Source: Paenibacillus sp. FSL K6-1096 (lineage in GTDB: Bacteria > Bacillota > Bacilli > Paenibacillales > Paenibacillaceae). Taken from it: a stretch of DNA of 64,000 nucleotides. The notes below the pieces were generated by a model. It made no database searches and was not told where the DNA came from. It saw only the letters and a list, made by a program, of their open reading frames with translations. The stretch spans positions 4,526,001-4,590,000 of the forward strand of contig NZ_CP150274.1 of NCBI RefSeq assembly GCF_037977055.1. Direction: 5' to 3'. The position numbers and the translations under genes were made by a program. Shown here in pieces: positions 7,347 through 18,400 of this stretch (positions within the stretch are counted from its first letter, which is position 1; each line of letters starts with the position of its first letter).

Positions 7347-10300
7347 ATGGCTTTTAAGTCCAGTATTAACATAAAATTCGATTTGGGGAACGCTGATTTA
7401 ATAACACGTTATATTCCCACGCCTTCCCATGCGGAGGCGATGAAAGGGATAATTAATGGTTTTACTGCTGATGCCAATCGAGCACACATTATTGTTGGTC
7501 CATATGGCACAGGTAAATCACTGTTAGCTAATGTAATTGGAAGTATAGTATCAAAAATGGCTAGCCCTTATGATATCGAAACATTAGTGGGGAAGTTTGA
7601 ACAAGTTGATGATCAAATAGCTTCGAAAATCAAAATAGTTAGTAAACTATCAAAACCCTATTTACCGATTTTATTGAGCGGTAATGAAGGAAGATTTAGA
7701 CATTCTATTTTATCCGGAATAATAAAAAAACTTAAAGAAAAAGGGATTGATGTTGTATTACCTGGGTTATCCACTAAAATCATAAAGTCTGTTGAGGTGT
7801 GGGAACAGCAATTTCCTAATACTTATCGTGAGTTTTGTCATCAGTTGAAGAAAGATGGGAGAAATCCTGACGATTGGATTGAAGAGATAAAAAAGCAAAA
7901 TGAAGTTGAGATTAAATATTTTTCAGCTATCTATCCATTTCTTAGTGCTGGCGCTAATTTTGATATTGACTACGATTATAGCTTTCTTTCACAAATGGAG
8001 TACTTAACAGCCGTTCTTCAGGATAATAACCTGGGAATATTTGTGGTTTACGATGAATTCGCAAGATTTTTACAGGGTTTGAATACGGCTAGATTTAATG
8101 AAGCAATGCAAGATATTCAAGATCTTGCTGAGCTAGCCAATAGATCTAGTTCGATTCACTTATTGCTTATTACTCATAAAAGCTTGCGATACTATTTCAG
8201 CTCTTCTAATGAGGACGCAGCAAAGGAATTTCAGCGTATTGAGAAAAGGTTTAGTCAATATTTAGTTAAAAGTGACCAAGTAACTTTTCTAAGGATTGCT
8301 GAAATCATATTAACAGAGAACCTTAATCAAAAGCCGATTATAAGTACTAAAGAGTTCAATAGTACACGGGAAATGTTGAGGAAATACCCTCTCTTTCCTA
8401 GTATTAATCAAACGGAGCGAGATGAACTTGTGGTTAGAGGGATGTTTCCTCTTCATCCCGTAACGATCTTTCTGTTACCAAATCTGACTAGAGTATTTGG
8501 ACAGAATGAAAGAACATTGTTTACTTTTCTAGAAAGCCAAGAAACTGGTGGTTTATTGAATCATATTAATAAAACTAATGACTATTATTTAGTACATCAG
8601 TTATTCGATTTTTTCTTTCCTGATTCTTATGATATCGGCAATGAAGATTTTTCTGAACATATTCTTCTCTATAGAAAAGCAGTGGCTCGTCTTCCTGAGG
8701 GGTTCTTAAATAAGAAATCGGCAATGAATTTAGTGAAAATCATAACCCTTTGGAATCTGTGTGCAGTGCAAAGTGAACAGAAATTGAACACCGAATTTTT
8801 AAAATTTGCTACTCGAATTAATGAGGAAGAACTATTAGAAATTTTACAAATATTAAGCACGCATAAGGTTATTCGATTTAATCGAGTGAATAATTATTGG
8901 GAATTATTTTCAGGTAATTCAGTTGATTTGCAAGAAAAACTTGACCGTGAGAAGCAACTGTTAAAAATAGACCCAGCTAGAGAAATTGAGGTATTACACA
9001 ATAATCTAATAAACAAATTTTACCTGCCGGAACGTTACAACGATGATAAGGGAATGACTCGCTTCTCTGCAGTGAAAATTGTATACGGACTAGACATAAT
9101 AGAAGGCAAGTTGAATCAATGGGCTAACGGTTACGATTTAATAATATACTATGTCTTAGCGAATGACCAAGAAATGTATATCACGTTAGATTTAATCTTA
9201 CAAGATTTAAGCAAAAGATCGGACAGGGAGTTATTCTTTTTACATCCTAAACCGGTATCAGCGATTTTACCTGAAGTATATAATTATAGTGGATTGGATC
9301 TATTAAGAAAAAACAAGGATTTGCTCTCTGAAGATAAAGGCGTTAAGGAAGAACTGGAGATACTCCTTAATGAAACTAAATTTAGAATATCCTCATATTT
9401 GTCAGAAATATCTTCTTTTAACGAAGAAAAGGATTGGTATATTTGTGGAACAAAAGTATCGATTGCTTCTGAGTTTGATTTAGCAGAGATACTGTCGGAT
9501 AAGTGCTATGAGTTGTATAATTGTACTCCTGTGATTTTGAATGACTCATTTAATAGGAACATGATCTCGGGGGTACAGAGAAATGCAGCAATACAGATAA
9601 TTGATAAAATGATTGAGGATCCACGTAATCAGGATTTTGGTATTAAAGGGAATGGACCTGACTATGCTTTATTTGCTGCTATATTTAAAAATAATGATAG
9701 GCTTGATGAGAACGTCAATAGCTTAGATTACTCAAACATAAAAAATGAATCCTTTCTTGCACTTAGAACAAAATTGATTGAAAAATTAGAGAATAATCCT
9801 ACAGGAGATTTTAAAGATATAGTCGAGCTATTTTTAGCTCCACCTTTTGGGATTAGAAAACCATTGATTCCTATTCTTCTAGTAGCATTACTTAGGGATC
9901 GTTGGAATGAGTTTATGTTGTATCGGAATGATATGTTTGTTCCAGGTATTAATGGTGCTAAGTTGTTTGAAATTATATTGGAAATAGGCGCGAATAACTA
10001 CCAGTACGCTTATGAACACATAAATGATAATTATATTGAATTCTTTAACACAATTGAAAGATACTTTGTTGATTTTATAGAAACGCGATTAAATAACCAG
10101 TCTAGACTCATATTCATTTGTGGTACTCTACTGAAATGGCTAAGATCACTTCCAAGGATAGCGCAAACTTCATTAAATGTGGACGAAGAATTTAGAAGTT
10201 TCAGGGATCTTATTAAAAGGTCTGAGGTAGATCCTCAACAATCAGTTGCACAGCTAATGAGCCGATATTATCACAATAAAGAGCAGTTATTAGTAATTAA

Positions 10301-10823
10301 AGAATATGCGGAGAATTTCACTACATTGCTAAAAAAAGAGCTGGCTAGTAAGACATTGCAAGTGGTGGGTGTCAGTAGCTTTAATGACTTGGAAAAATGG
10401 ATTGAGACCCAGAAAGCTGAAAGATCTTACTCGATTAATAAGCTGCCAGAAAGAATCGACGCTGCTCTTTCCTACGAGAACGAAGAAACATGGATAGAAC
10501 GATTTCCAGAAGAGTACGTTGGGGTTAAAGTGGAGGATTGGTCTGATACCACGCATGATTTATTTTTTACACAGCTTAAACATGATTTAAAGGAATTGAT
10601 ATTAACAGATAATGAGATAAAACAAAATAATTTAAATGTAGTCTCATTTCAACTTAACAATAGTAGAAAACTAATAAATAAAGTTGATCTATCTGTTAAA
10701 TCTACAACGATCTATTCGAACCTGGAAAGAATTGTGAATAGTGCTGGTAAAAATGTACCACGTCAAGAACTCGAATATCTTATCTATCAACTGTTTGAAA
10801 ATTATGTAGTAAAATCGGAGTGA
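7347..10823 (+). CDS. sspC: SspC-like P-loop ATPase of a phosphorothioation system
   Basis: A 1158-aa protein with a Walker A motif GPYGTGKS at about residues 51-58 and a Walker B-like 'IFVVYDEFARF' at about 230-240. The N-terminal third is an AAA/STAND-like ATPase; the remaining 700 residues are mainly helical with no familiar domain that I can name. Size, position after a DUF4007 gene and position before a PP-loop gene all match SspC, the ATPase of the single-strand phosphorothioation complex. The frame is intact over the full length, so the module is likely functional. Translation is probably coupled with its neighbours. Confidence 0.8.
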   Translation: MAFKSSINIKFDLGNADLITRYIPTPSHAEAMKGIINGFTADANRAHIIVGPYGTGKSLLANVIGSIVSKMASPYDIETLVGKFEQVDDQIASKIKIVSKLSKPYLPILLSGNEGRFRHSILSGIIKKLKEKGIDVVLPGLSTKIIKSVEVWEQQFPNTYREFCHQLKKDGRNPDDWIEEIKKQNEVEIKYFSAIYPFLSAGANFDIDYDYSFLSQMEYLTAVLQDNNLGIFVVYDEFARFLQGLNTARFNEAMQDIQDLAELANRSSSIHLLLITHKSLRYYFSSSNEDAAKEFQRIEKRFSQYLVKSDQVTFLRIAEIILTENLNQKPIISTKEFNSTREMLRKYPLFPSINQTERDELVVRGMFPLHPVTIFLLPNLTRVFGQNERTLFTFLESQETGGLLNHINKTNDYYLVHQLFDFFFPDSYDIGNEDFSEHILLYRKAVARLPEGFLNKKSAMNLVKIITLWNLCAVQSEQKLNTEFLKFATRINEEELLEILQILSTHKVIRFNRVNNYWELFSGNSVDLQEKLDREKQLLKIDPAREIEVLHNNLINKFYLPERYNDDKGMTRFSAVKIVYGLDIIEGKLNQWANGYDLIIYYVLANDQEMYITLDLILQDLSKRSDRELFFLHPKPVSAILPEVYNYSGLDLLRKNKDLLSEDKGVKEELEILLNETKFRISSYLSEISSFNEEKDWYICGTKVSIASEFDLAEILSDKCYELYNCTPVILNDSFNRNMISGVQRNAAIQIIDKMIEDPRNQDFGIKGNGPDYALFAAIFKNNDRLDENVNSLDYSNIKNESFLALRTKLIEKLENNPTGDFKDIVELFLAPPFGIRKPLIPILLVALLRDRWNEFMLYRNDMFVPGINGAKLFEIILEIGANNYQYAYEHINDNYIEFFNTIERYFVDFIETRLNNQSRLIFICGTLLKWLRSLPRIAQTSLNVDEEFRSFRDLIKRSEVDPQQSVAQLMSRYYHNKEQLLVIKEYAENFTTLLKKELASKTLQVVGVSSFNDLEKWIETQKAERSYSINKLPERIDAALSYENEETWIERFPEEYVGVKVEDWSDTTHDLFFTQLKHDLKELILTDNEIKQNNLNVVSFQLNNSRKLINKVDLSVKSTTIYSNLERIVNSAGKNVPRQELEYLIYQLFENYVVKSE

Positions 10824-10827
10824 TAAT

Positions 10828-11706
10828 ATGGACATCCAAGAAAAAAAAGTTGTACATGTAGCTATGTTCAGTGGCGGAGCTGGAAGTGCATATGTTGCTA
10901 ATCATATGGTGAAAACTTATGGCAAAGAAAATTGTATTTTGTTTTTCACTAACACCTTATGGGAAGATGAAGACAACTACCGTTTTATGGAAGAAGTAGC
11001 CAGACATGTGGAGTTAGAAATAACAGAAAGACTCGATGGAAGAACCCCAGAGGAAGTTTTCTATGACGAGCGATTTCTTGGCAATTCGCGGTTGGCTAAG
11101 TGCTCTGAAGAGCTTAAAGTAAGACAAACCATTCTCTTTTTGGATGACGAGTTAAGGAATCAAAAGAACTTAGAACCAATACTCTATTTTGGAATTGGTC
11201 CACATGAGAAACAGCGTGCAGTTAATTTAAAAGAGTTTTACGAGCACCGTCCGATAGAGCCTATTGAAACACGCTTTCCGCTAATCGAATTATTCAGAGA
11301 GGATCTTGATGCCAAAGGAATTATTCGAGATGAATGGGGAATTGATTTGCCTCGAATGTACAATATCGCAGAACAATTAGCGGAGAAAGAAAATAACGAA
11401 AATGCCAAGTTGGCTCTGAAATATGGTATTAAAGGCTTTTCTCATGCGAATTGTGCTGGCAGATGTGTACGGGGCGGCTTCCAACACTATGCCCTTTTAT
11501 ATTCGATTTGGCCAGAAAGATATCGGGAGCAAGAAGAGATGGAGGAACGTTTTAGAGCTGATTTTAAGAAGGATGTATCAATTCTTAAAAAAGATGGTAG
11601 TTCCTATACAATGAAAGAATTTCGCGAAGTCATGGAAAGAGAGGGGTTTGAGAAGTTTTTGTTTAAAGCAGATGCGGATATTCCTTGTGTTTGTTCGTTT
11701 TCTTGA
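10828..11706 (+). CDS. sspD: SspD-like PP-loop ATP pyrophosphatase (DndC homologue)
   Basis: A 292-aa PAPS-reductase-family protein: PP-loop SGGAGS at residues 15-20, C92 ('AKCSEELK'), CxxxC at 209/213 ('HANCAGRCVRGG') and CxC at 287/289. In the SspABCD system SspD uses ATP to activate the DNA backbone for sulfur insertion. It starts 4 bp after sspC and ends just before a strong terminator, closing the modification unit. It is a paralogue of the protein at 5480 but about 20 residues longer, with an insertion before the CxxxC ('DLPRMYNIAEQLAEKE...'). Confidence 0.85.
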   Translation: MDIQEKKVVHVAMFSGGAGSAYVANHMVKTYGKENCILFFTNTLWEDEDNYRFMEEVARHVELEITERLDGRTPEEVFYDERFLGNSRLAKCSEELKVRQTILFLDDELRNQKNLEPILYFGIGPHEKQRAVNLKEFYEHRPIEPIETRFPLIELFREDLDAKGIIRDEWGIDLPRMYNIAEQLAEKENNENAKLALKYGIKGFSHANCAGRCVRGGFQHYALLYSIWPERYREQEEMEERFRADFKKDVSILKKDGSSYTMKEFREVMEREGFEKFLFKADADIPCVCSFS

Positions 11707-11707
11707 T

Positions 11708-11751
11708 ATACAAAAAGAAGCTTCCTATTTAAAGGGAGCTTCTTTTTGTAT
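11708..11751 (+). terminator. Strong terminator after sspD
   Basis: An 18-base arm beginning ATACAAAAAGAAGCTTCC (11708-11725) pairs with its complement at 11734-11751, with T5 inside the right arm. It separates the sspBCD unit from the sspFGH unit, so the restriction genes need their own promoter. Confidence 0.85.
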
Positions 11752-12056
11752 AAAACGAAATCAATCCAATGATATTTTGTTTCTGCAAGCGATCATTTTG
11801 GCGATATTTATGATAAAAGATTATTATAAAAGTAGCCTAGGATTTTTGTTATAAGAATCAGTCCTATTGTTTGACAGTCTTCATTTGAAGTATTTGGAAA
11901 AAAAGCTGTGACGCATAAAGATTCCAATTATAAAATTTTCCTATCTAGAAAATGAATTTAAAGTATGCACTGTAATTTAAGACTAAAAGAAATAGTCTAT
12001 TTGAGAGATTGTTGATATAATGCGTTTAGGAAAATATGTAAGGAGGAGAGTTTATT
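11752..12056. other. Gene-free spacer with the presumed sspF promoter
   Basis: No ORF is supported. The only promoter-like element is GATATAAT at about 12014-12021, about 35 bases before the sspF ATG, with a weak -35. An AGGAGGAGAG ribosome binding site is at 12041. No copy of the GTTAAC operator pairs is present here, so control of sspFGH seems to differ from that at 5400. Confidence 0.5.
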
Positions 12057-13865
12057 ATGCAAAAGAACACTTCTAATTGGATAAACTTTTTGAGGCAGTA
12101 CGGTCCAATTCCTCAAAATGACAATATGTATGATGAAACTATTCAAAGGATAATTAATAAGAAAAAAGTTGTTCCAATTAAGATAGAAATGCTTTACTTG
12201 GATGAATTATTACAAAACTTTCTTTCAGAATCACCTATATCTGTAATTTTAACAGGCACTGCTGGCGATGGAAAAACTTATTATTGTAGAGAACTATGGG
12301 GGAGATTAGGAGGAGCAGATCACGAATGGGCTCAGAACAATAAAATAAATGAATTAATAATAAATGGAATAAAGATGATTTTTATTAAGGATTTAAGTGA
12401 ATTGTCTCTAAATGACAAAGAAATCCTCTCCTTAATGGCAGATTCTATTGCTGGAGAAAGAAAAGACGTTATATTTTTAGTCGCTGCAAATGATGGACAG
12501 TTACTAGATTCATGGAAAGACATTTATCAATCTGATAATGTGGTTAAAACTCGCGAGTTGATAGAAAATTTGCTTATTAGTGGGAAAAAGAGGGCGGCTG
12601 GTTGTGATTTAAGTCTTTATAATCTAAGCCAATTGAATTCAGCACTATTATTTCCGAAAATTATTGATGAATTTTTGAAAAATCCAGGGTGGGAAGAGTG
12701 CAGTTATTGCTCGTATAGTAAAGGGGAGCAAATTTGTCCGATTTTTGAAAATAAAAAGAGATTGGAGGGCAAAGATAACCTAATTGTACGTAGATTAACC
12801 CAACTTTTAACTTTGTGTGAAGTGAACGAACTGCATCTCCCCCTTAGACAGTTACTCTTATTAATAACAAATATGGTTCTTGGACATCCAGATACTAGGG
12901 ATAAGTTATTAAAATGTACTGATATTCCAAAAGTTTTAAGCAAGGATACAGTACATTTAGCAAGTATTTACCGAAACATATTTGGAGAAAACCTTCCTGA
13001 AAGAAAAAGAGATAGTTTAGATGTTTTTAAAACTCTTAATAAATTTGGGATTGGTACCGAAACTAATGGAATCATAGATAACATGTTAATTTTCGGAGAA
13101 GAAGATAGTAGATACAAAAAAAAATACGAGGAACTTGTTTTAATAGATAGTAAATATGGTGCGGATAAGACCTTTGTCGCTGAAAAGAAAGCCTATTTGG
13201 AAGGCGATAGTGTAGATAAGGAAACCTTCTTAAATTTGCTCAAATCTCAACGTCAAAGACTTTTTTTTACTATTCCAACTGATTTAGAAGAGGAACTAAT
13301 GATTTGGAAGTTAACAACATTTCAGTATGCCGGGGAGTTCCTAAAAGAATTATATACACCATTACATGAGCAAGTAAGAGTGAATTCTCAATACATAAGT
13401 AGAATAGCGAAAGGGCTAAATAGGATTATGACAGGTCTATTAGTGGAAGATAAGGATCGTTTGATCTTGTCTACATCAGGAAATCACTCTCAAGCAAAAA
13501 TCAGCAGAATCCTTGAAGAATTTATTTCTGTTAAACCAAATAGAGGAGAGTATATGAAATTCGAATTGGATAAAGAGAATTTTAAAATATATCTGTCCAT
13601 TGGATTTTCTAATGATCTTCCTCCAGTACGATTACAGGTACAATTAATTAGATATGAATTTATTTCTCGAGTAGCTGAAGGCGCGTTACCAGGTAGCTTT
13701 TCAAGAGAGTGCTATGAAGATATTCTAGCTTATAAAATTATGTTGTTAAAAAGGCTAGAGGAAAGAAGATACACTGAAGATGATAATGATGACGTATCAA
13801 CACTAAATTTGTTAAAGGTTAACGAAAAGGGTTTAGTTGAATATAAATCATTGGAGGTGTTTTGA
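12057..13865 (+). CDS. sspF: SspF/DptF-like ATPase of the phosphorothioation-dependent restriction module
   Basis: A 602-aa protein with a Walker A GTAGDGKT at about residues 67-74, the unusual GDGKT form seen in DptF-type proteins, and a CxxC...C group at about 215-230 ('CSYCSYSKGEQICPIF') that may bind a metal. The rest is helical. It heads a three-gene unit in which each stop overlaps the next start by one base (TGATG), the coupling expected of a complex. Order and sizes (about 600, 520, 1770 aa with an FtsK/HerA-like C-terminus) match the DndFGH/SspFGH set that restricts DNA lacking phosphorothioates. The assignment to SspF rather than DptF rests on the sspBCD partner. Confidence 0.75.
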   Translation: MQKNTSNWINFLRQYGPIPQNDNMYDETIQRIINKKKVVPIKIEMLYLDELLQNFLSESPISVILTGTAGDGKTYYCRELWGRLGGADHEWAQNNKINELIINGIKMIFIKDLSELSLNDKEILSLMADSIAGERKDVIFLVAANDGQLLDSWKDIYQSDNVVKTRELIENLLISGKKRAAGCDLSLYNLSQLNSALLFPKIIDEFLKNPGWEECSYCSYSKGEQICPIFENKKRLEGKDNLIVRRLTQLLTLCEVNELHLPLRQLLLLITNMVLGHPDTRDKLLKCTDIPKVLSKDTVHLASIYRNIFGENLPERKRDSLDVFKTLNKFGIGTETNGIIDNMLIFGEEDSRYKKKYEELVLIDSKYGADKTFVAEKKAYLEGDSVDKETFLNLLKSQRQRLFFTIPTDLEEELMIWKLTTFQYAGEFLKELYTPLHEQVRVNSQYISRIAKGLNRIMTGLLVEDKDRLILSTSGNHSQAKISRILEEFISVKPNRGEYMKFELDKENFKIYLSIGFSNDLPPVRLQVQLIRYEFISRVAEGALPGSFSRECYEDILAYKIMLLKRLEERRYTEDDNDDVSTLNLLKVNEKGLVEYKSLEVF

Positions 13866-15421
13866 TGAATTCAACTCTACCAAAAAATTATTCTTATAAT
13901 AATCTGGATTTTTGGGTTGATGAATCAATTTGGGGGCATAGATTATATGATGAACAAACACCGTGGTTATGTTTTATGGAATTTTTAGGTGTTTTAAATT
14001 CCGAATACCAAAATGGGTCGGCATTTGTTGAAGATACATTTAATTCACTAAGCTATAGACCGTACTCACGAATTTATTTAAGAAACTTACTGTTTAACAA
14101 CCCTTATATCGATGTTATTTACAGAGATTATGAGAATCATAAAGATGAGAAAAAAGCATGGAATGAATGGATCTTAGAAGCGGAAAGAAAATTTGCTGGA
14201 ATAGATTCCATTCCGGATTTCAGTTATTTGAAGTCAAACTTTGATAGTAATTTTGAAGATTTTTATGAATCGATTAAATTTTTACAGAGTAACACAATTG
14301 AAGGCGAGAACAATAAGCGCTGGAGTTCACAGTTTATTTTTCCATATGGAAAAGAATGCTTATATGAAGATTTAAGGATTGATGGGGATAAAGTTCAAAA
14401 TGATAGAAGATTTTTTGGCAGGACTGGAGAGGTGTTATATTTAATGCTTTCAAGGTCTCGTCGAGGTGAGAACTTATTGCCATTCCTTGAGACAAATATA
14501 CTGAATTCTTCATCCGTTTTCAATCGACTTGCAAAAAAGTTACAGCCAGATGCTGGTTTGGAAAACCCGGTTAAAGAGCTTAAGGGGACATACTTGCCAT
14601 ACGAAAAACTAGAAGATTTTGAAAACTTGGCCGATGATTGGTTAAATATTTTTGGCTGTGAAATTCCAGCGTATGATAAACTGCCTCACTTAGTAAATAT
14701 GACAGGTTTACATATGATACTATATTTTCTTAATCGATCTAAGGCAGTATTAAATCAGGATGAAAAGGCGAAATTTATACTTGAAATAATGGCGCCTAAA
14801 AAGACTGTGATCCGTGAATTAGCCTCAGATTCATTTGTAAATAATAATAATCTTTCTAGGCAGGCAATCGAGCTGCATATTTATAGTCTCAAGGATTCAA
14901 TTGAATGGAAAAAAATCTTTAATTGTGGTGACCCAATATTTGAGGCGAAAAAAATATTGCAAGAAAAGTTTATGTGGCCATCAAACGATGAGGATTTAAC
15001 TATGTATAATAGTCCTGATGACTTATTAAATGAATTAGTTAATAAAGCGTTATTTCGTCATAAACAACACGTTAATAATTTTCATAGAGTTTGGGGAAAA
15101 GAAATCGGTCTTTCTTCCAGCAGAAATAGTCAAAGAATAAGATATGCGCCGACGGATAATTTTTTTAAATCTTTAGTTATTACAAACGTTCCGAAGAGAA
15201 TGGAATTTCAAGATTTCCTCGCCAAGCTATACGGAAAATATGGATTTATTATCGGGGATAAACAAGCAATTGATATAACTGCATCAGGGCAAGCAGATTT
15301 AATAGCATTTTCTGAAAATGCTCTAAGGTTAGAACAAAGATTATCGAGTATGGGCCTGGTAAGACGACTTTCAGACGCATATGCTTATGTTGAAAACCCA
15401 TTTGCAAAAGAGGGATATTGA
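13865..15421 (+). CDS. sspG: SspG/DptG-like restriction module protein
   Basis: A 518-aa protein without a recognisable catalytic motif; it is aromatic-rich and mainly helical, with a basic stretch 'WGKEIGLSSSRNSQRIRYAPTDNFFKSLVITNVP' and a C-terminal wHTH-like end ('LYGKYGFIIGDKQA...RRLSDAYAYVENPF'). It is placed by order between an F-like ATPase and an H-like translocase; the start ATG at 13865 overlaps the sspF stop and uses GGAGGTG. DptG-type proteins are poorly characterised members of the FGH complex. No alternative function is suggested by the sequence. Confidence 0.65.
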   Translation: MNSTLPKNYSYNNLDFWVDESIWGHRLYDEQTPWLCFMEFLGVLNSEYQNGSAFVEDTFNSLSYRPYSRIYLRNLLFNNPYIDVIYRDYENHKDEKKAWNEWILEAERKFAGIDSIPDFSYLKSNFDSNFEDFYESIKFLQSNTIEGENNKRWSSQFIFPYGKECLYEDLRIDGDKVQNDRRFFGRTGEVLYLMLSRSRRGENLLPFLETNILNSSSVFNRLAKKLQPDAGLENPVKELKGTYLPYEKLEDFENLADDWLNIFGCEIPAYDKLPHLVNMTGLHMILYFLNRSKAVLNQDEKAKFILEIMAPKKTVIRELASDSFVNNNNLSRQAIELHIYSLKDSIEWKKIFNCGDPIFEAKKILQEKFMWPSNDEDLTMYNSPDDLLNELVNKALFRHKQHVNNFHRVWGKEIGLSSSRNSQRIRYAPTDNFFKSLVITNVPKRMEFQDFLAKLYGKYGFIIGDKQAIDITASGQADLIAFSENALRLEQRLSSMGLVRRLSDAYAYVENPFAKEGY

Positions 15422-18400
15422 TGGAACAGTTGAAATTAATCGGTAAGGTTGCGGCAGAGTTCTTAAAGAGTAATATTGGAGGAGAACAAGAGGATGGTAT
15501 AGCGAGATTTTTACTGGATAGGTTATCAAGTCCGCAGGTATCAGTAATATGTAAGGAAATACTTGAAGATCATTATTTAAGCGAAATTGTAGATATTAAA
15601 TTACCTATTGAACTAGATATAGGGCAAGGACTGCCTGAGGATATTTTCACAACAGAAAGAACTACTAATTTACGACATACGTATACAGATAAACCAGTCT
15701 TACTGCTTGCTAACAATAATGATGATCAAGGCCCTTCCCTAAAGAATATTTTTAAAATTGGAACTAATGATCTAAAAGCTAATACTAAGATCTGGGTTAA
15801 TGTAGCTTCTAGTAATATTCCAACTATAAATGGAAGTCAAAGACTTCTTAATGTTTGGGAGAAGGCATTGATTGGCTTGCTTAATACAACGGATTGCAGT
15901 CTTGAGATGTTTAGCAAGTATGTTTCTGATACAAGGAATAAGATAAGTGAAGATGGTGCGACTTTAATAGAAGCATTAGGATGGGCTTTACCTGCTCTAA
16001 AGATTCCTAGAGATTCAGGTTATTTTTACTCTATTGCTGATAACAGACAAACTTATAAAAAAAATTGGGAAAATGCTTACAAAGAATTAAAAGAAAAGAG
16101 AAGCTGCTTTTTATATAAGCTCACTTCATCAAGAGATGTAATAGAAAATGAACAATTAAAGAGCTCATTTGAGGATATAAAAGAGTATATTCCCGAATAT
16201 GTTCATTCCGCTATATTAAAGTTTATTTCTTCAAAACCAGCTTGGACTGCAGAATCCGAAATCTTGTCTCAGTTCGAATGGGAAAGTGATGGGATTGATT
16301 CATTCTTCTCTGGCATTAGGCTAGCAAAAAAAAGTAGTCTTGCAGATGAAACAAAAAAGCTTTTAGAAGATGAATTCTCTGACTTAATTACTGACGAAGA
16401 CTATAATTACTTAAACTTACTTGAAAAAAGAAAAGCCAGGGACTCAAATGAAGACGATGTAGAGTTTTTCGATAAGCACAGATATCAAATAGACTTTAAT
16501 AAAAAGTTGAAGGCCAAATGGGATAAGTTTATATATGGAAAACCAATAGAATGTACTAACTTCCTTGTAGGTCTAATGCGTGCTATTGAAAGGTTGCTTG
16601 CACAGTCTGAGGGGTCTAAACGAAGAAAAGTTATCAAAGTAAAGACTCAAAAAAGAGATAAAAAAAGTGCGTGGCTAGATCTAAATACTGATTTAGGTTT
16701 GTATTTTAGTACTAGATATAAAGGATTACCAGAATTAATGGCCCCGTACATTGAGTGGGATACGTTTTGGTTGTTTAAGTATGATGAGTTTATTGAAATA
16801 GAGCGGAAAAGGCTAAAGCTAAAGTATAGTAAGAATAACTCTATTTCAAAGGGTTCGAGGCAAATTAAGTTTTATATTGAACTTTATTATGAGGATGATT
16901 TTGGAGTCGATCAACATTGTAAAGTCCAGTTGGTTTGGGAAGGAGATGTTAATGCTGTAGGAATGGGATTGTATAGTGATCTAGAACGTTTGGTAAACAA
17001 CCTACAGCATCCATTCCAACGAACCAGCGTTTCTAAAAATCATATAAGTAAGAAGGGGAAGCTCCAAGGTATTTCACTAAGTGATGTTTATACGCTTCAG
17101 CCAGTTTATAGACAAAATAGGGGATCCTTTGTAAGTGTATATGATAAAACTATGGATATTCAAAATGAGTTTTTAAGTGAATTAGAAATGGCTAGGGATG
17201 AATCTCGGATTAATACAAATGGATATAGTGAAATATTGGATTGCTGGAGAAAATTTTCAGTAACATATAAGACCGCTTTAAATGAATGGCTCGAGGGGGG
17301 GCTTATTTCTGAAAATCAAATTTTGCAATCAGAGCTATACGGGAAATTAATGACTTCATTAATGAAGCATGGTAAAGGAGATATTAATAGGCTTAAGTTA
17401 TGGTATCCGTTAATGAAAATAGGGATTGTTGAAGTAAAGGGCAATAAACCGGTAGCAATTCTTCCTCCTTGGCATCCAATGAGAATGGCTGGTCTTGCAG
17501 CGAAAATGCAACAATTAAAAGATGTAATTTTCTATCTTATGAAAGCGGAGAATTTAGAGTTTGGCGATTCGAAGTTATTTTTTGATGAGATAGAATCAGA
17601 TATTGAACATCCATACTATCCTGAAATTTGCTTGGGATTTCAAGGAGTAGAGCTTCCGGAACTTTTAACTATATCAGATAGTGTGAACGATTATAGTTTA
17701 ATGGAAATGCCAATAATTAAAACGATTTATCAAGAGACCAATGAAGATCCTAAAGAGGCTAGTGCAAAATTAGTTAATCTACTAGATAGATATCTGGAAC
17801 TACAGCCCCATGAAGGAGCTAATTTAGGCGTGGTACTTTATAATTCCGATTCCACAAGACTGCCCTTAGCTATTGTGGAATCAATTTCTAAAATGAATCA
17901 CAAAAATGATAATATTAGGTGCCAGGTAGTATTAAGACATAGAGATATAAACAAATTAAATAATATCTATTCAAAAATGGTTGAAGGTACAGATGCTGAT
18001 ACTGATAATTTTGTTGCTAGTGAGGTTACTAGTGACTTTATGGCTAAGTTAAGAATAGGGGTAATGGCACATCAGTCATCAGTATCTGAAAATGAAGAAG
18101 GTAAGCCTTACGACGTGGTGTTCCTTCAAGATGTAATTTCAAGGCATGCAATGTTTGAGTGGGTTAAAATTGACGTTTCTGTCCCCGTTAGGAATATTAT
18201 TAAGCATTATCCTGCAAGATGGTCACGTCGTCGTCCTACGGCTAAGGATGAGTTAAAGTCAATAACTTACCTTGTTTGTCCTAGTCAAATTGTTGAGGGT
18301 TGGGAATATTTGAAGTTTATTAAGAGCATTACGAAATCTAGCGATGAAGATAATGATGAGTGTTTCTTGCCATCAAGACAGATTTCTTTTCAGAATAAAG

